A stretch of DNA of 64,000 bases from Echinicola marina (GTDB lineage Bacteria; Bacteroidota; Bacteroidia; Cytophagales; Cyclobacteriaceae). Positions 8,909 to 17,742 of the stretch are shown here, one piece after another (positions within the stretch are counted from its first letter, which is position 1; each line of letters opens with the position of its first letter). The notes below the pieces were generated by a model. The model did no database searches. It was not told where the DNA came from and was given only the letters and a program-made list of their open reading frames with translations. The translations under genes were made by a program, and so were the position numbers. The DNA is taken from NCBI RefSeq assembly GCF_020463795.1, contig NZ_CP080025.1:1057001-1121000 (forward strand), written 5' to 3'.

Positions 8909-10411
8909 TCAATATCGCTCTATTTCCCTTTCCTCCACATGATGCAGATTTCTGTACACCTCTATGCTAAATGTCCTCACAGTATCTCCCCGGTAAATCA
9001 CATAAAAATATTCTTTTAAAAGTCTCTTCTCAAAACCAGTGAGGAGCTCCCTGCGGTCTTCAGTCCCCCGCTGAAGATAAACTCCGTCATAAGCCCTGTT
9101 TTCAAACTGTTCAATCCCTGGCCAAAGATCAAATTGGTTTTTCCTTCTTCCCAGATTAATGGTATATGTCTGTGGGTTTCCGGGGACATAAAATGCCATT
9201 TCAGAAGCCAAATGATAACTATCACTGAAAACAAAAAACTTTTCCAATCCCAAAGAATCAATCAAAAAACCTAACCGTTGTCCCATCTCTGCATACCCGG
9301 CCAACCTACCAAGAGGGTCTTTTGCTGGCTTTAACACCTTTTTATATCCAAAGCCATCCAATGAGGCCGGATTCATGATCAAAATGATCATGAATCCGGA
9401 AATTGCTGTAGAATAAAAAGCATACTTTTTCCAATAATCCGCAGCGCGTGACACCACATACACCATGGCAATACTCAGATTGACATAGGCAAAGACAGGC
9501 CAGTTCACCTCTACTCTTTTCGAAACAGAAATTCCCAAGAACAAACACCAAACCAGTACAGCTGGAAGCAAAATGTATATCAACTGCCTCTCTCTATACT
9601 TCAGCAACCTTCGAAAAGACATCAATAAAAAAGGAAAGAAAAGAGCAGAGACAATGGCCACTTGCCCCCCTGCATATTCAGAGATATATCTCAGTGAGGC
9701 TATGATATCAAAAGACCTATTTTCACCAAGCACACCTCCAAGAGCCCCCACATGCTTGAAGGTCACAAAGTCATTCTCAAGATTCCATATGATGATGGGA
9801 ATAAAGGACAATGAAAACACCAAACAAAAGATATAAACTCCTTTTTCCTTAAGTTGCTTGACATCCACCAGCAATAAATACATAAAGATTATGGGAATGA
9901 CCAATACCATGGTGTTTTTGGAAAGCATTCCCATGGCACTTGCCATTCCTGCAAATACCCAATACTTGGTTTCTCTTGTCTCTGTAGCCATCCAAAGCCA
10001 ATAGTAGGTCAATGCCCAAAAAAACAGCAATGAAGAATCAGTGGTATGAAAGAAAGATGCCAAATGAAAAAAGGGCATGACCAATAACATAATCGCTGCC
10101 CAAAAGCCAAGACTTGAATCCCTAAACATCTTACCGCCCAGTTTAAAAACTAGCCAAGCAGTACCTGCGGAAAACAAAACAGCACTTAAACGAACCGCAA
10201 CATTCGTATTTCCAAATATGCCTGTAAGAATAAAATTATATACCGCCACCATCAGCGGCTTTGAATAATAATTCCAGTCCAAATTCTGTGACCATAACCA
10301 ATGCTGCGCTTCCTCAGAAAATAAACTCAAAGAAGTGGTAGCGGTGAACAGCACCTTTGCGACGGACACTATCAAAATGACCAAAACCAATAGAAATGAA
10401 TAAGATCTCAC
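8909..10411 (-). CDS. ArnT/PMT-like GT-C glycosyltransferase (copy B)
   Basis: A 500-residue polytopic membrane protein of the PMT_2/GT83-like group. The first loop holds SLFSEEAQHWLWSQ with LDWNYYSKP, a variant typical of this subgroup in which the acidic pair is EE rather than DE. About eleven hydrophobic segments follow, and the last 130 residues are a soluble periplasmic domain (for example FVFSDSYHLASEMAFY). It is a likely periplasmic glycosyltransferase using a polyprenyl-phosphate sugar. It is transcribed opposite to copy C at 10661, so the 249-base gap between them carries divergent regulatory DNA. The sugar and acceptor are unknown. Confidence 0.88.
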   Translation of the reverse strand: MRSYSFLLVLVILIVSVAKVLFTATTSLSLFSEEAQHWLWSQNLDWNYYSKPLMVAVYNFILTGIFGNTNVAVRLSAVLFSAGTAWLVFKLGGKMFRDSSLGFWAAIMLLVMPFFHLASFFHTTDSSLLFFWALTYYWLWMATETRETKYWVFAGMASAMGMLSKNTMVLVIPIIFMYLLLVDVKQLKEKGVYIFCLVFSLSFIPIIIWNLENDFVTFKHVGALGGVLGENRSFDIIASLRYISEYAGGQVAIVSALFFPFLLMSFRRLLKYRERQLIYILLPAVLVWCLFLGISVSKRVEVNWPVFAYVNLSIAMVYVVSRAADYWKKYAFYSTAISGFMIILIMNPASLDGFGYKKVLKPAKDPLGRLAGYAEMGQRLGFLIDSLGLEKFFVFSDSYHLASEMAFYVPGNPQTYTINLGRRKNQFDLWPGIEQFENRAYDGVYLQRGTEDRRELLTGFEKRLLKEYFYVIYRGDTVRTFSIEVYRNLHHVEEREIERY

Positions 10412-10623
10412 CTAAAAAAGTCATTAGTAGTCCAAAACAACACACTCAAGCATCAAAATACATATTAACACACATGTATCACCTTTTACTGTATTAATAT
10501 AGCAATTATTTCATGGTTTAGCAGTTAAAAATCAAGCTCTTTGTCAAAATCCCCATGCCCTAATTAGCAAAAATTAAGCGGGCTAAGCCCCAACTTCTTT
10601 TTGAAACATTGTAACTTCGCAAC

Positions 10624-10680
10624 ATGAATCCAAATAGCAGCATTCTGATTATTCCTACGCATGAAATTAATGATAGATAA
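10624..10680 (+). pseudogene. 18-codon vestige resembling the start of a GT2 gene
   Basis: An ATG at 10624 opens a frame reading MNPNSSILIIPTHEINDR and then a stop. The first twelve residues look like the N terminus of a GT2 glycosyltransferase (SILIIPT, normally followed by YNE). The frame then breaks and runs over the start of the next gene, whose ATG at 10661 lies in another frame. I read it as a possible deletion scar that has joined an older promoter and start to the GT-C gene. It could instead be a short upstream leader peptide. Confidence 0.35.
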
Positions 10681-12334
10681 TTTTTCCTCTTCGATTCAAA
10701 ACCGCGCTTGGCCAATTATTCTACTGTTCATTCTTTTGGTTGCCCCATTTGCCTTACAATTCCACCTGCATTATCCCGATGAAATGTATTATACTGATGC
10801 AGCCATCAAGATGATGCAAAATGGCGACTACCTTACCACTTATTTGGGCAGTGGTGAATTAAGGTTTAAGAAGCCCATATTGACCTATTGGACTGCTTTG
10901 GCGGGCTTCAAATTATTCGGGATCTCTGCCTTTTCTTCTAGAATTTTCTTTCTGCTCAGTGGAGCAGCCATCGTCTTCTTGGTCCATCGTATCGCCCATT
11001 TGATCTTCCACCAAAAAAACATTAGCCATATAGCCATTTGTATTGCCGCTAGTCACGGTCTGATCATATTTAGCAGCACCAGATCGATTCCTGATATTCT
11101 CTTGGCCCTTTTTATGACCCTATCTGCTTTGGGAGCTACTGGTCTGATTAAATATGGTAATAATGCTGGCAAAAAATATTTATGGATGTTCTACTTAGGA
11201 ATAGGGATAGCATTTGAGGTTAAGGGACTACCAGCAGCTGCTTTGGGAGGCATTGCCATTATTTACTTATTGGTAAATCCTTGGCAAAGGATCTCTTGGA
11301 AAAAAATGGCGCATCTTCCGTCCGTCCTTACCATGCTGATCATTGGTTTGTTCTGGTTTTGGGCCATGTACATCAAATTCGGCCCCACTTACCTCAGTTC
11401 CTTCATGGAAGATCAGGTTGGCATCCGAGTAGGAAGTAAACTGTTGCTAATAGGAACCAACTTCTGTTTAGCTGTAGTCCTTTACTTTGCTATGTTTTTT
11501 CCATGGATAGTTCCAGGTATCAGCTCAGTGAAAAAGAACCTATCAAAGATCGTAGACACCAATAAAGCCTTTTTTGGTTTTGTAGCTACTTGGAGTATTT
11601 CAATGATTTTGATGACCAGCATGGTTTCGGTCTTCTACGAAAGGTACTTGCTTCCTGTTCTACCTTTAAGCGCAGTGGCGTTGGCCTGGCTAATCGCTCA
11701 AAACCCAAATGGGCTAAAAAACAAGAGCATTAGATGGACATCAGCAGTATTCTTAATATTGAATTTGGTCATCATTCTCACTTCCCTCTATCTCAATTTA
11801 GGACTGGGTACACTTAGCATTCTAACTGCCTTCGGCTTAATGGTGTCCTCTGTTATATTATTTTCCTTGTACTTAGCATTTAAAAGATCTTGGCAACCAG
11901 CCACCGTGCTGACCACAGCCATTTTATTGTTATTTTTCAGCTTGCCCTTATTCACCAAGGTCATTTCCCTTCCTGACCAAGGGGTGCAAACAGCTAAACA
12001 CATTCAAAGTATAGGCCTTCCTGAAGGAAGTAAAATTGCTTTTATAGGAAATCTTCATACATCCAGCAAAATCAGGATCGGCCTAGGAACCGAATATTCA
12101 TTGGTCAATCTGCCAAAAGCTTCATACCAAGACCATTTGGCCGAATTTGACTATTTGGTATGCGATGAAGAGACCATGCAAAATCTAAAAGCCACAGACT
12201 ATAAAATTGATGTTGCCTCTACCAATTGGAACGCAAAGTATATTCCTGACATTCTTTTGTCAATCCTGGAAGGCACTCAGGATGATTGGAGGGAAAAGGG
12301 CACAAAAAAGTTCTATTGGGTCGAAAAACGATAA
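10661..12334 (+). CDS. ArnT/PMT-like GT-C glycosyltransferase (copy C)
   Basis: A 557-residue membrane glycosyltransferase of the ArnT/PMT superfamily. The first periplasmic loop reads HYPDEMYYTDAAIKMMQ and then RFKKPILTYW, which carries the DE catalytic-acid motif and the conserved K-P. About twelve hydrophobic segments precede a soluble tail of about 110 residues. The gene ends just before a strong terminator. A TAACTTCG box about 50 bases upstream resembles a -7 element and would also transcribe the short vestigial frame at 10624. Together with copies A and B it suggests that several distinct sugars, or several acceptors, are handled in this locus. Confidence 0.88.
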   Translation: MKLMIDNFSSSIQNRAWPIILLFILLVAPFALQFHLHYPDEMYYTDAAIKMMQNGDYLTTYLGSGELRFKKPILTYWTALAGFKLFGISAFSSRIFFLLSGAAIVFLVHRIAHLIFHQKNISHIAICIAASHGLIIFSSTRSIPDILLALFMTLSALGATGLIKYGNNAGKKYLWMFYLGIGIAFEVKGLPAAALGGIAIIYLLVNPWQRISWKKMAHLPSVLTMLIIGLFWFWAMYIKFGPTYLSSFMEDQVGIRVGSKLLLIGTNFCLAVVLYFAMFFPWIVPGISSVKKNLSKIVDTNKAFFGFVATWSISMILMTSMVSVFYERYLLPVLPLSAVALAWLIAQNPNGLKNKSIRWTSAVFLILNLVIILTSLYLNLGLGTLSILTAFGLMVSSVILFSLYLAFKRSWQPATVLTTAILLLFFSLPLFTKVISLPDQGVQTAKHIQSIGLPEGSKIAFIGNLHTSSKIRIGLGTEYSLVNLPKASYQDHLAEFDYLVCDEETMQNLKATDYKIDVASTNWNAKYIPDILLSILEGTQDDWREKGTKKFYWVEKR

Positions 12335-12344
12335 AGAAAAAACA

Positions 12345-12368
12345 AAACCCGCTCACTTGAGCGGGTTT
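12345..12368 (+). terminator. rho-independent-type terminator after GT-C copy C
   Basis: A perfect 10-base-pair stem (AAACCCGCTC paired with GAGCGGGTTT) with an ACTT loop lies 11 bases after the stop codon. The T tract is short, so it is a moderate terminator. Confidence 0.8.
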
Positions 12369-12401
12369 GTCGATGCATTATTTAAATTGTGGGTTATATT
12401 T

Positions 12402-12707
12402 TTATTGTCTCGCTAAAACCAATTTTTCTTTGAATTTCTTAATCTGTCTCCTCAGCCCCTCAATCGCTTCATCAGCAGCTGCTTCAAAAGAATCCTTCTG
12501 ATGCTTTGCAAACAACTGTTTCCCGGGCACATTCAATTTAATCTCAACGATTTTGTTCTCGTTTTTCTCATTCTTATCGAGCCTCATAAATACCTCGCCG
12601 TCAATAATCCTGTCATAAAAAGTATCTAGCTTATCCGCTTTCTTTTGGATAAAGTCTATCAACTTCTGATCAGCGTCGAAATGGATTGAATGCATTTGTA
12701 ATTTCAT
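12402..12707 (-). CDS. hpf: ribosome hibernation-promoting factor, HPF/YfiA family
   Basis: A 101-residue short-form HPF/YfiA protein that binds the 30S decoding region and silences ribosomes in stationary phase. The opening MQMHSIHFDADQKLIDFIQKK and the central VEIKLNVPGKQLFAKH followed by SFEAAADEAIEGLRRQIKK are the family's beta-alpha-beta pattern, including the conserved basic helix ends. There is no C-terminal dimerisation domain, so this is the short form. The gene lies 31 bases downstream of the Xer recombinase gene in the same direction, an arrangement common in Bacteroidota, where rpsU also precedes them. The three may form an operon: rpsU, xer, hpf. Confidence 0.88.
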   Translation of the reverse strand: MKLQMHSIHFDADQKLIDFIQKKADKLDTFYDRIIDGEVFMRLDKNEKNENKIVEIKLNVPGKQLFAKHQKDSFEAAADEAIEGLRRQIKKFKEKLVLARQ

Positions 12708-12738
12708 AATTTTAACAGTTTAAAAGTTAAACTTTTAT

Positions 12739-13623
12739 TTAGGCTTTAGGATGTGCTTGCTCAAACACAGCCTTCAGTTTTTCCATAGAATTGTGTGTAT
12801 AAACTTGCGTGGCAGCCAGGCTGGCATGTCCCAAGAGATCTTTAACTGCGTTGAGGTCCGCTCCCTTATTTAGCAAATGGGTCGCAAAGGTATGTCTCAG
12901 AAGGTGAGGACTACGCTTGGACGTCTGCGCAAAAAGGTCTAAATATTTCCTCACTATTCGGTAAATCTTCATTGGGTACGCTTGCTTTCTTGTATTTATA
13001 ACGATAAAATAATCACTCTCGTTTACATTTGAAAATGTTTCTTTAAATACTTTCCTGAACGAAATTATATTCTTAACCAACTCATTTGTAAGAGGAATTA
13101 TTCTTTCTTTTTTGCGCTTTCCCAACACCCTCACTGTTTGACCCTCAATATCAAGATCTTGCCACTTGATGGTCAATAATTCCGACAACCTCACCCCTGT
13201 AAGGTACAAAAACTCCATCACCATCTTATCCCGCTGCCCCTCAAACCCTTCTTCATAAACTATCTCGTTCAGTACCTCTACCATCACATTTTCCTGCACA
13301 AATTCAGGTAATCTTTTCGGGGTTTTCAGTGCTTTAATTTTATAGGTGGGATCTTTGGTCAACTCTCCAGATCGCAACAAAAATTTATAATAAGATCTTA
13401 GGGTGGCTATTTTCCTGTTAATGGTAGTCGCTGACAATCCTTGCTCTACCAAGTCCACTACCCAAGCACGGATTTCGGCATGTGACGCTCCTTCCAAACG
13501 CTCCATCTCAAAGGACAGTTTTAAAAAATCCTTGAACTGTTCCAGATCTTTTTGGTAAGCCAAGACTGTATGCGCACTGGCCCGTTTCTCATGTTCAAGA
13601 TAGTTTATAAACGAAAAAAGCAT
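12739..13623 (-). CDS. xerC: tyrosine recombinase, XerC/XerD type
   Basis: A 294-residue site-specific recombinase. The N-terminal SAM-like domain (about residues 1-90) contains YLEHEKRASAHTVLAYQKDL. The catalytic domain shows the family residues: Arg in TGVRLSELLTI, a Lys in the beta-hairpin around VRVLGKRKKERIIPL, the HLLRHTFATHLL box with His and Arg, LLGHASLAATQ with His, and the nucleophile Tyr in VYTHNSMEKL. Length and position between rpsU and hpf mark it as the housekeeping enzyme that resolves chromosome dimers at dif, rather than a phage integrase. It could also serve mobile cassettes that exploit Xer, which is of interest for the repeats near 49.6-54.7 kb. Confidence 0.9.
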   Translation of the reverse strand: MLFSFINYLEHEKRASAHTVLAYQKDLEQFKDFLKLSFEMERLEGASHAEIRAWVVDLVEQGLSATTINRKIATLRSYYKFLLRSGELTKDPTYKIKALKTPKRLPEFVQENVMVEVLNEIVYEEGFEGQRDKMVMEFLYLTGVRLSELLTIKWQDLDIEGQTVRVLGKRKKERIIPLTNELVKNIISFRKVFKETFSNVNESDYFIVINTRKQAYPMKIYRIVRKYLDLFAQTSKRSPHLLRHTFATHLLNKGADLNAVKDLLGHASLAATQVYTHNSMEKLKAVFEQAHPKA

Positions 13624-13682
13624 ATCAGCGTAATTTAATTACACTAATATGCTCATTTATTTTCTAGAATGGAAGTAATAAA

Positions 13683-13877
13683 TTATTTCCCTTCTTCGTC
13701 CTGCATTCTTTGTTTGTAGGCGGCTTTGATTACCTCTGTTCTTCTTTTTACAGATGGTTTTTCGAAATGTTGACGAGATCTCAACTCACGGATTGCTCCA
13801 GTTCTGTCAAACTTTTTCTTGAAACGCTTAAGCGCTTTTTCGATAGATTCGTTCTCTTTTACGTTTACTACGATCAT
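13683..13877 (-). CDS. rpsU: 30S ribosomal protein S21 (bS21)
   Basis: A 64-residue basic ribosomal protein that sits near the anti-Shine-Dalgarno end of 16S rRNA. The sequence MIVVNVKENESIEKALKRFK is the canonical opening, followed by RTGAIRELRSRQHFEKPSVKR. A longer frame begins 54 bases upstream, but the ATG at 13877 is chosen because it starts the conserved domain and has a perfect Shine-Dalgarno sequence 9 bases before it. That is exceptional in this window and is consistent with autoregulation described for Bacteroidota rpsU. The gene leads a probable operon with the Xer and hpf genes. Confidence 0.95.
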   Translation of the reverse strand: MIVVNVKENESIEKALKRFKKKFDRTGAIRELRSRQHFEKPSVKRRTEVIKAAYKQRMQDEEGK

Positions 13878-13886
13878 AATTTTACA

Positions 13887-13892
13887 CCTCCT
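13887..13892 (-). promoter_or_regulatory. strong Shine-Dalgarno site of rpsU
   Basis: On the minus strand the site reads AAAGGAGGTG, with the AGGAGG core at 13892-13887 and a 9-base spacer to the ATG. Nearly all other genes here lack such a site. In Bacteroidota the ribosome's anti-SD is reported to be occluded with help from bS21, so an SD in front of rpsU would make its translation rise when bS21 is scarce. Confidence 0.85.
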
Positions 13893-13977
13893 TTCGTGCT
13901 GCAAATGTAGAAAGATAGTTCGGTAAAACAAAACATTCTTTTAAAACTCAGCCATTGCCATCCGATAGTTTAGAAAT

Positions 13978-15120
13978 TTATTTCAGGATTTCTCTGGAAA
14001 TAACCATTTTTTGAATCTCAGAGGTTCCTTCACCTATGGTGCATAGTTTGGCATCCCTATAGTATTTTTCCACAGGATAATCCTTGGTAAAACCATAGCC
14101 CCCAAAAATCTGTACGGCTTCATTGGCCAGCTCCACAGCTACTTCTGACGCATAGTACTTCGCCTTTGCACTGGCCAAAGTCACATATTCCCCCCTATTT
14201 TTTAAATCTGCAGCTTTAAAGGTCAACAGCTTGGCGGCCTCTAATTTTGTGGCCATATCTGCCAATTTAAAAGATATACCCTGGTATGAACTGATGGGCT
14301 TGTTAAACTGATGTCGCTCTTTTGAATACTGAATAGCTGCTTCCAAAGCCCCCTCTGCAATCCCAAGCGAAAGTGCTGCAATAGATATTCTCCCTCCATC
14401 CAATACCTTCATCGACTGAATAAAGCCTTCCCCTTCCTCTCCTAACATCTGACTTTTGTGCACCTTGCAGTCTTGAAAAATCAATTCTGCAGTTTCAGAG
14501 GTACGCATTCCCAGCTTGTCCTCTTTTCTTCCACCTTTAAATCCAGCCATCCCCCTTTCCAAAACAAAGGCTGTCATCCCATGCGAGTCCCCCACATTGC
14601 CAGTTCGGGCAATCACCACCGCTACATCTCCAGAAACGCCATGGGTGATAAAATTCTTTGCCCCATTGATTATATAATAGTCACCCTCCTTTACTGCTGT
14701 AGTTTTCATATTGGCTGCATCAGAGCCCGTATTGGGTTCTGTAAGCCCCCAAGCCCCTAGGTGTTCGCAGGAAGCTAACTTAGGTAAATATTTTTCCTTT
14801 TGTTCATCTGTGCCAAAAAGCATGATATGCCCACAGCAAAGAGAATTATGCGCAGCCATGGACAAGCCTATTCCTGGATCCAACTTGGCCAGTTCCAAAA
14901 TAGCCGTGACGTATTCATAATATCCAAACCCACTCCCTCCATACTTAGTAGGAATCAATACCCCCATCAAGCCCAGTTCACCTAGTTTTTTAAAAAGTTG
15001 CAAAGGAAATTGCTGTTTATCATCCCATTCTTTTCTGAAAGGGCTTATTTCCTTAGCACCAAAGTCCCTGATCATTTGGGCGATCATGCTTTGATTTTCA
15101 TTCGCATCAAAATTCATCAT
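13978..15120 (-). CDS. acyl-CoA dehydrogenase
   Basis: A 380-residue FAD-dependent acyl-CoA dehydrogenase that introduces the alpha-beta double bond in fatty-acid or branched-chain acyl-CoA oxidation. The three-domain layout is visible: an N-terminal helical domain, the central strand domain with the GAWGLTEPNTGSDAANM box and NGAKNFITHG, and a C-terminal helical domain ending in YYRDAKLCTIGEGTSEIQ. The Glu of GEGTSEI is the position of the catalytic base in short-chain and glutaryl-type enzymes. The preferred substrate (short-chain, isovaleryl or other) cannot be decided from this reading. The gene stands alone and is divergent from galE across a 212-base gap. Confidence 0.93.
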   Translation of the reverse strand: MMNFDANENQSMIAQMIRDFGAKEISPFRKEWDDKQQFPLQLFKKLGELGLMGVLIPTKYGGSGFGYYEYVTAILELAKLDPGIGLSMAAHNSLCCGHIMLFGTDEQKEKYLPKLASCEHLGAWGLTEPNTGSDAANMKTTAVKEGDYYIINGAKNFITHGVSGDVAVVIARTGNVGDSHGMTAFVLERGMAGFKGGRKEDKLGMRTSETAELIFQDCKVHKSQMLGEEGEGFIQSMKVLDGGRISIAALSLGIAEGALEAAIQYSKERHQFNKPISSYQGISFKLADMATKLEAAKLLTFKAADLKNRGEYVTLASAKAKYYASEVAVELANEAVQIFGGYGFTKDYPVEKYYRDAKLCTIGEGTSEIQKMVISREILK

Positions 15121-15276
15121 GGCATTGTTCGTTCTTGGGTTATATTCTTCCAGTATGCGCTGGCAGGTACAGTTCTACTCCATCAGCTGTTCTACCTAAG
15201 ATATTAACTTCCTCGCAAATAATTAGTTTTCAAGTATTAAAAAGCCTTAAAAATTTTATGCCATATTGGATTGCTT

Positions 15277-15284
15277 TATATTTG
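15277..15284 (+). promoter_or_regulatory. -7 promoter box of galE
   Basis: TATATTTG is a perfect match to the Bacteroidota -7 consensus TAnnTTTG, 48 bases before the galE ATG. No TTTG-type -33 element stands out at the expected distance. Confidence 0.55.
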
Positions 15285-15332
15285 TTCCTACATCAAACAA
15301 AGCCCCTTTAAACCTATTAAAACAAACAGTTC

Positions 15333-16346
15333 ATGCAACAAATTTTAATCACAGGCGGAGCAGGATATATAGGATCCCATACTGCTGTAGCTTTGGTAAA
15401 TGCCGGATTTGAACCTATTATCATTGACAATTTTTCCAATTCCGAAAAAACAGTACTTAATGGCCTTGAAAAGATCCTCAATCGACCAGTAAAATGTTAT
15501 GAAGGCGATTGCAACGATAGGGAAATGGTCAGAAATATTTTCAAAGAAAATAATATTGCCGGTGTCATCCATTTTGCTGCTTCCAAAGCAGTAGGAGAAA
15601 GCACCCAGATCCCCCTGAAATACTACAGCAATAATATCAACTCCTTGATTGTATTATTGGAAACCATGAAGGAGTTCAAAGTAAAAGACATTGTTTTCTC
15701 TTCTTCATGCACCGTTTATGGCCAGCCGGATGAGTTACCTGTAAAGGAAACCACCCCGAGAAAAGATGCGGAAAGCCCTTATGGTAACACCAAAAAAATC
15801 TGTGAAGACATCCTCATGGACCATGTCAAAAGTGGTGCTGAAGCTAGGATCGTGGCACTTAGGTATTTCAACCCAATTGGAGCACATCCCAGTTCACTAA
15901 TCGGTGAATTGCCTATCGGTGTTCCTGCCAACTTAATACCATTTGTTACACAAACCGGAGCAGGCATCAGAGAAAAAATCACTGTCTTTGGAGATGATTA
16001 TGACACACCTGATGGCACCTGTATCAGAGACTATATCCACGTAATGGACTTGGCAGATGCCCACGTAAAATCCATCCAATACCTAGCTGATAAAGAAGAT
16101 ACCTATTTTGACTTATTCAATGTAGGTACTGGAAATGGCAATACGGTAATGGAAGTGATCAAGGCCTTTGAGAAAGTGAGTGGAAAACCTCTTAATTATG
16201 AACTGGGAACAAGAAGAGCCGGAGATATTGAAAAAGTATGGGCCAATACGGACAAAGTGAGCAAAGTGCTAGGCTGGACGCCTGAATACAATTTGGAAGA
16301 TGCCTTAAAAGATGCCTGGAACTGGCAATTGACATTAGCTAAATAA
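15333..16346 (+). CDS. galE: UDP-glucose 4-epimerase
   Basis: A 337-residue extended short-chain dehydrogenase that interconverts UDP-glucose and UDP-galactose (or the N-acetyl forms) with bound NAD. The Rossmann glycine motif ITGGAGYIGSHTA lies at the N terminus. The active site shows SSSCTVYG and the YxxxK pair Tyr150/Lys154 in SPYGNTKK. The segment RYFNPIGAHPSS and the GTCIRDYIHVMDLADAH block are typical of GalE. It supplies sugar nucleotides for envelope glycans such as those handled by the glycosyltransferases at 4-12 kb. Its 3' region is interrupted by an IS element starting 31 bases after the stop, which separates the gene from a terminator at 17819-17852. Confidence 0.95.
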   Translation: MQQILITGGAGYIGSHTAVALVNAGFEPIIIDNFSNSEKTVLNGLEKILNRPVKCYEGDCNDREMVRNIFKENNIAGVIHFAASKAVGESTQIPLKYYSNNINSLIVLLETMKEFKVKDIVFSSSCTVYGQPDELPVKETTPRKDAESPYGNTKKICEDILMDHVKSGAEARIVALRYFNPIGAHPSSLIGELPIGVPANLIPFVTQTGAGIREKITVFGDDYDTPDGTCIRDYIHVMDLADAHVKSIQYLADKEDTYFDLFNVGTGNGNTVMEVIKAFEKVSGKPLNYELGTRRAGDIEKVWANTDKVSKVLGWTPEYNLEDALKDAWNWQLTLAK

Positions 16347-16369
16347 CACAGAAGTATTGCAGCATAAAG

Positions 16370-16377
16370 AATAAGAT
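16370..16377. repeat. left target-site duplication of the IS
   Basis: AATAAGAT, identical to 17806-17813. It lies 23 bases after the galE stop codon. Joining the two copies restores a continuous galE 3' end leading into the terminator. Confidence 0.85.
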
Positions 16378-16429
16378 GACACTATCCCAAAAAGTGTGTA
16401 AACTAAAATTTCAATTAGTGGGGTCAGGT

Positions 16430-17635
16430 TTAGTTTAGCCTGACCCTTTTTCCAAATATAAGCAGAAAACTATTAAGGATTATTCCCCAGTCCCTGATCG
16501 GCATTGTCCATTTTTTGGTGGCTTCGCGCAGGGCAAGGAATACCGATTTGATAACTGCCTCATCAGTTGGGAAGGACAGCTTGTTTTTGGTGTATTTTCT
16601 GACCTTTCCATTGAGGTTTTCTATCAGGTTGGTGGTATAAATGATCTTCCTTATTTCCACGGGATAGTCAAAGAAAACGGTCAGTTCATCCCAGTTGTCC
16701 CTCCAGCTTTTAATGGCATATGAGTATTTGCTTTCCCATTTTTCGGCAAAATCTTCCAGGGCGGCCCCGGCAGCTTCCTTATTTGGAGCGGTATAGACCT
16801 CTTTCATATCCTTGGTGAAGGCCTTTTTGTCTTTCCATACCACATATCTACAGGCGTTCCTGATCTGGTGTACTACACATATCTGGGTGACCGATTCGGG
16901 GAAGGAGGCCTTGATCGTATCGGTAAAGCCGTTAAGGTTATCGGTGGCCGTGATCAGGATGTCCTCGACACCCCGTGCCTTCATATCGGTGAGTACGCCC
17001 ATCCAAAAGGCCGCTGATTCGTTTTTTCCCAGCCAGAGCCCCAGGACCTCTTTTAATCCGTTGGTCTTTAGCCCTACCGCAATGTAAACGGTCTTGTTGA
17101 CCACCTTGGAGTTCTCCCGTACCTTGAAGGATATCCCGTCCATCCATACGATCAGATAGACCGGGTCGAGCGGACGGTTCCGCCAGGCCACAATATCCTC
17201 GGACACCGCATCGGTAACCCTGGATATGGTAGATGCCGATACGTTGATGTCATAGAGCTCTCTGATCTGTTCCCCTATGTCATGGTTGGACATCCCTTTG
17301 GCATACATGGAGATGATCACGTTCTCCACACCTTCTGCCATGCTTTTCCTTTTGGGTACCAGTGCCGGCTCAAAACTGCCGTCCCTGTCCCTGGGGACAT
17401 TGATATGTGACTCCCCAAAACTGCTCTTTATCTTTTTGGAAGTGTGTCCGTTGCGTGAGTTGGGATTGTCTGACTGTTCGTTTTTTCGGTATCCAAGATG
17501 GCTGTCCAGTTCTCCTTCTAGCATCTTTTCCACTGCCCGCTTTTGGAGCTCACCTAAAAAAGTTTGCAGTTCTTCTCCGTTCTTGAACTGCTTTAGGAAA
17601 TCGTCGTTTAAAAGGTCTTCTTTTTTCATCTTCAA
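16430..17635 (-). CDS. IS256-family transposase
   Basis: A 401-residue DDE transposase of the Mutator-like IS256 family. The N-terminal region holds [20 protein letters not shown] and an arginine-rich DNA-binding part with [16 protein letters not shown]. The catalytic core shows the first Asp in [16 protein letters not shown], the second in [12 protein letters not shown] and the third acidic residue in [27 protein letters not shown] is a family hallmark. The frame is full length and undisturbed, so the element may still be active. The gene is transcribed opposite to galE, and its promoter side faces 17.7 kb, where a long hairpin lies. Confidence 0.95.
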   Translation of the reverse strand: MKMKKEDLLNDDFLKQFKNGEELQTFLGELQKRAVEKMLEGELDSHLGYRKNEQSDNPNSRNGHTSKKIKSSFGESHINVPRDRDGSFEPALVPKRKSMAEGVENVIISMYAKGMSNHDIGEQIRELYDINVSASTISRVTDAVSEDIVAWRNRPLDPVYLIVWMDGISFKVRENSKVVNKTVYIAVGLKTNGLKEVLGLWLGKNESAAFWMGVLTDMKARGVEDILITATDNLNGFTDTIKASFPESVTQICVVHQIRNACRYVVWKDKKAFTKDMKEVYTAPNKEAAGAALEDFAEKWESKYSYAIKSWRDNWDELTVFFDYPVEIRKIIYTTNLIENLNGKVRKYTKNKLSFPTDEAVIKSVFLALREATKKWTMPIRDWGIILNSFLLIFGKRVRLN

Positions 17636-17703
17636 TCAATGTGCGTTTAAAGTTAAACATTTATTCACACACTGATCGGTATAGTGCCTGCCGCAGGCTC
17701 CTC

Positions 17704-17742
17704 AAAATATCAGTGCGATTGTACCAATCACACTGATATTTT
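17704..17742. other. 18-bp hairpin inside the IS, upstream of the transposase
   Basis: Arms AAAATATCAGTGCGATTG and CAATCACACTGATATTTT pair over 18 positions, one of them a G-T wobble, around a TAC loop. It lies 69 bases outside the transposase start. Such structures near IS ends commonly protect the transposase gene from read-through transcription; this role is inferred. Confidence 0.7.

Noticed and set aside
13683-13931. Longer rpsU frame from 13931
   Set aside because: The extra 18 codons include the Shine-Dalgarno region, and the conserved protein begins at 13877.
17659-17688. Inner end as the true right border of the IS
   Set aside because: No direct repeat flanks the element with that border, while the outer border gives a perfect 8-bp duplication. 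The inner match is kept as a finding only.
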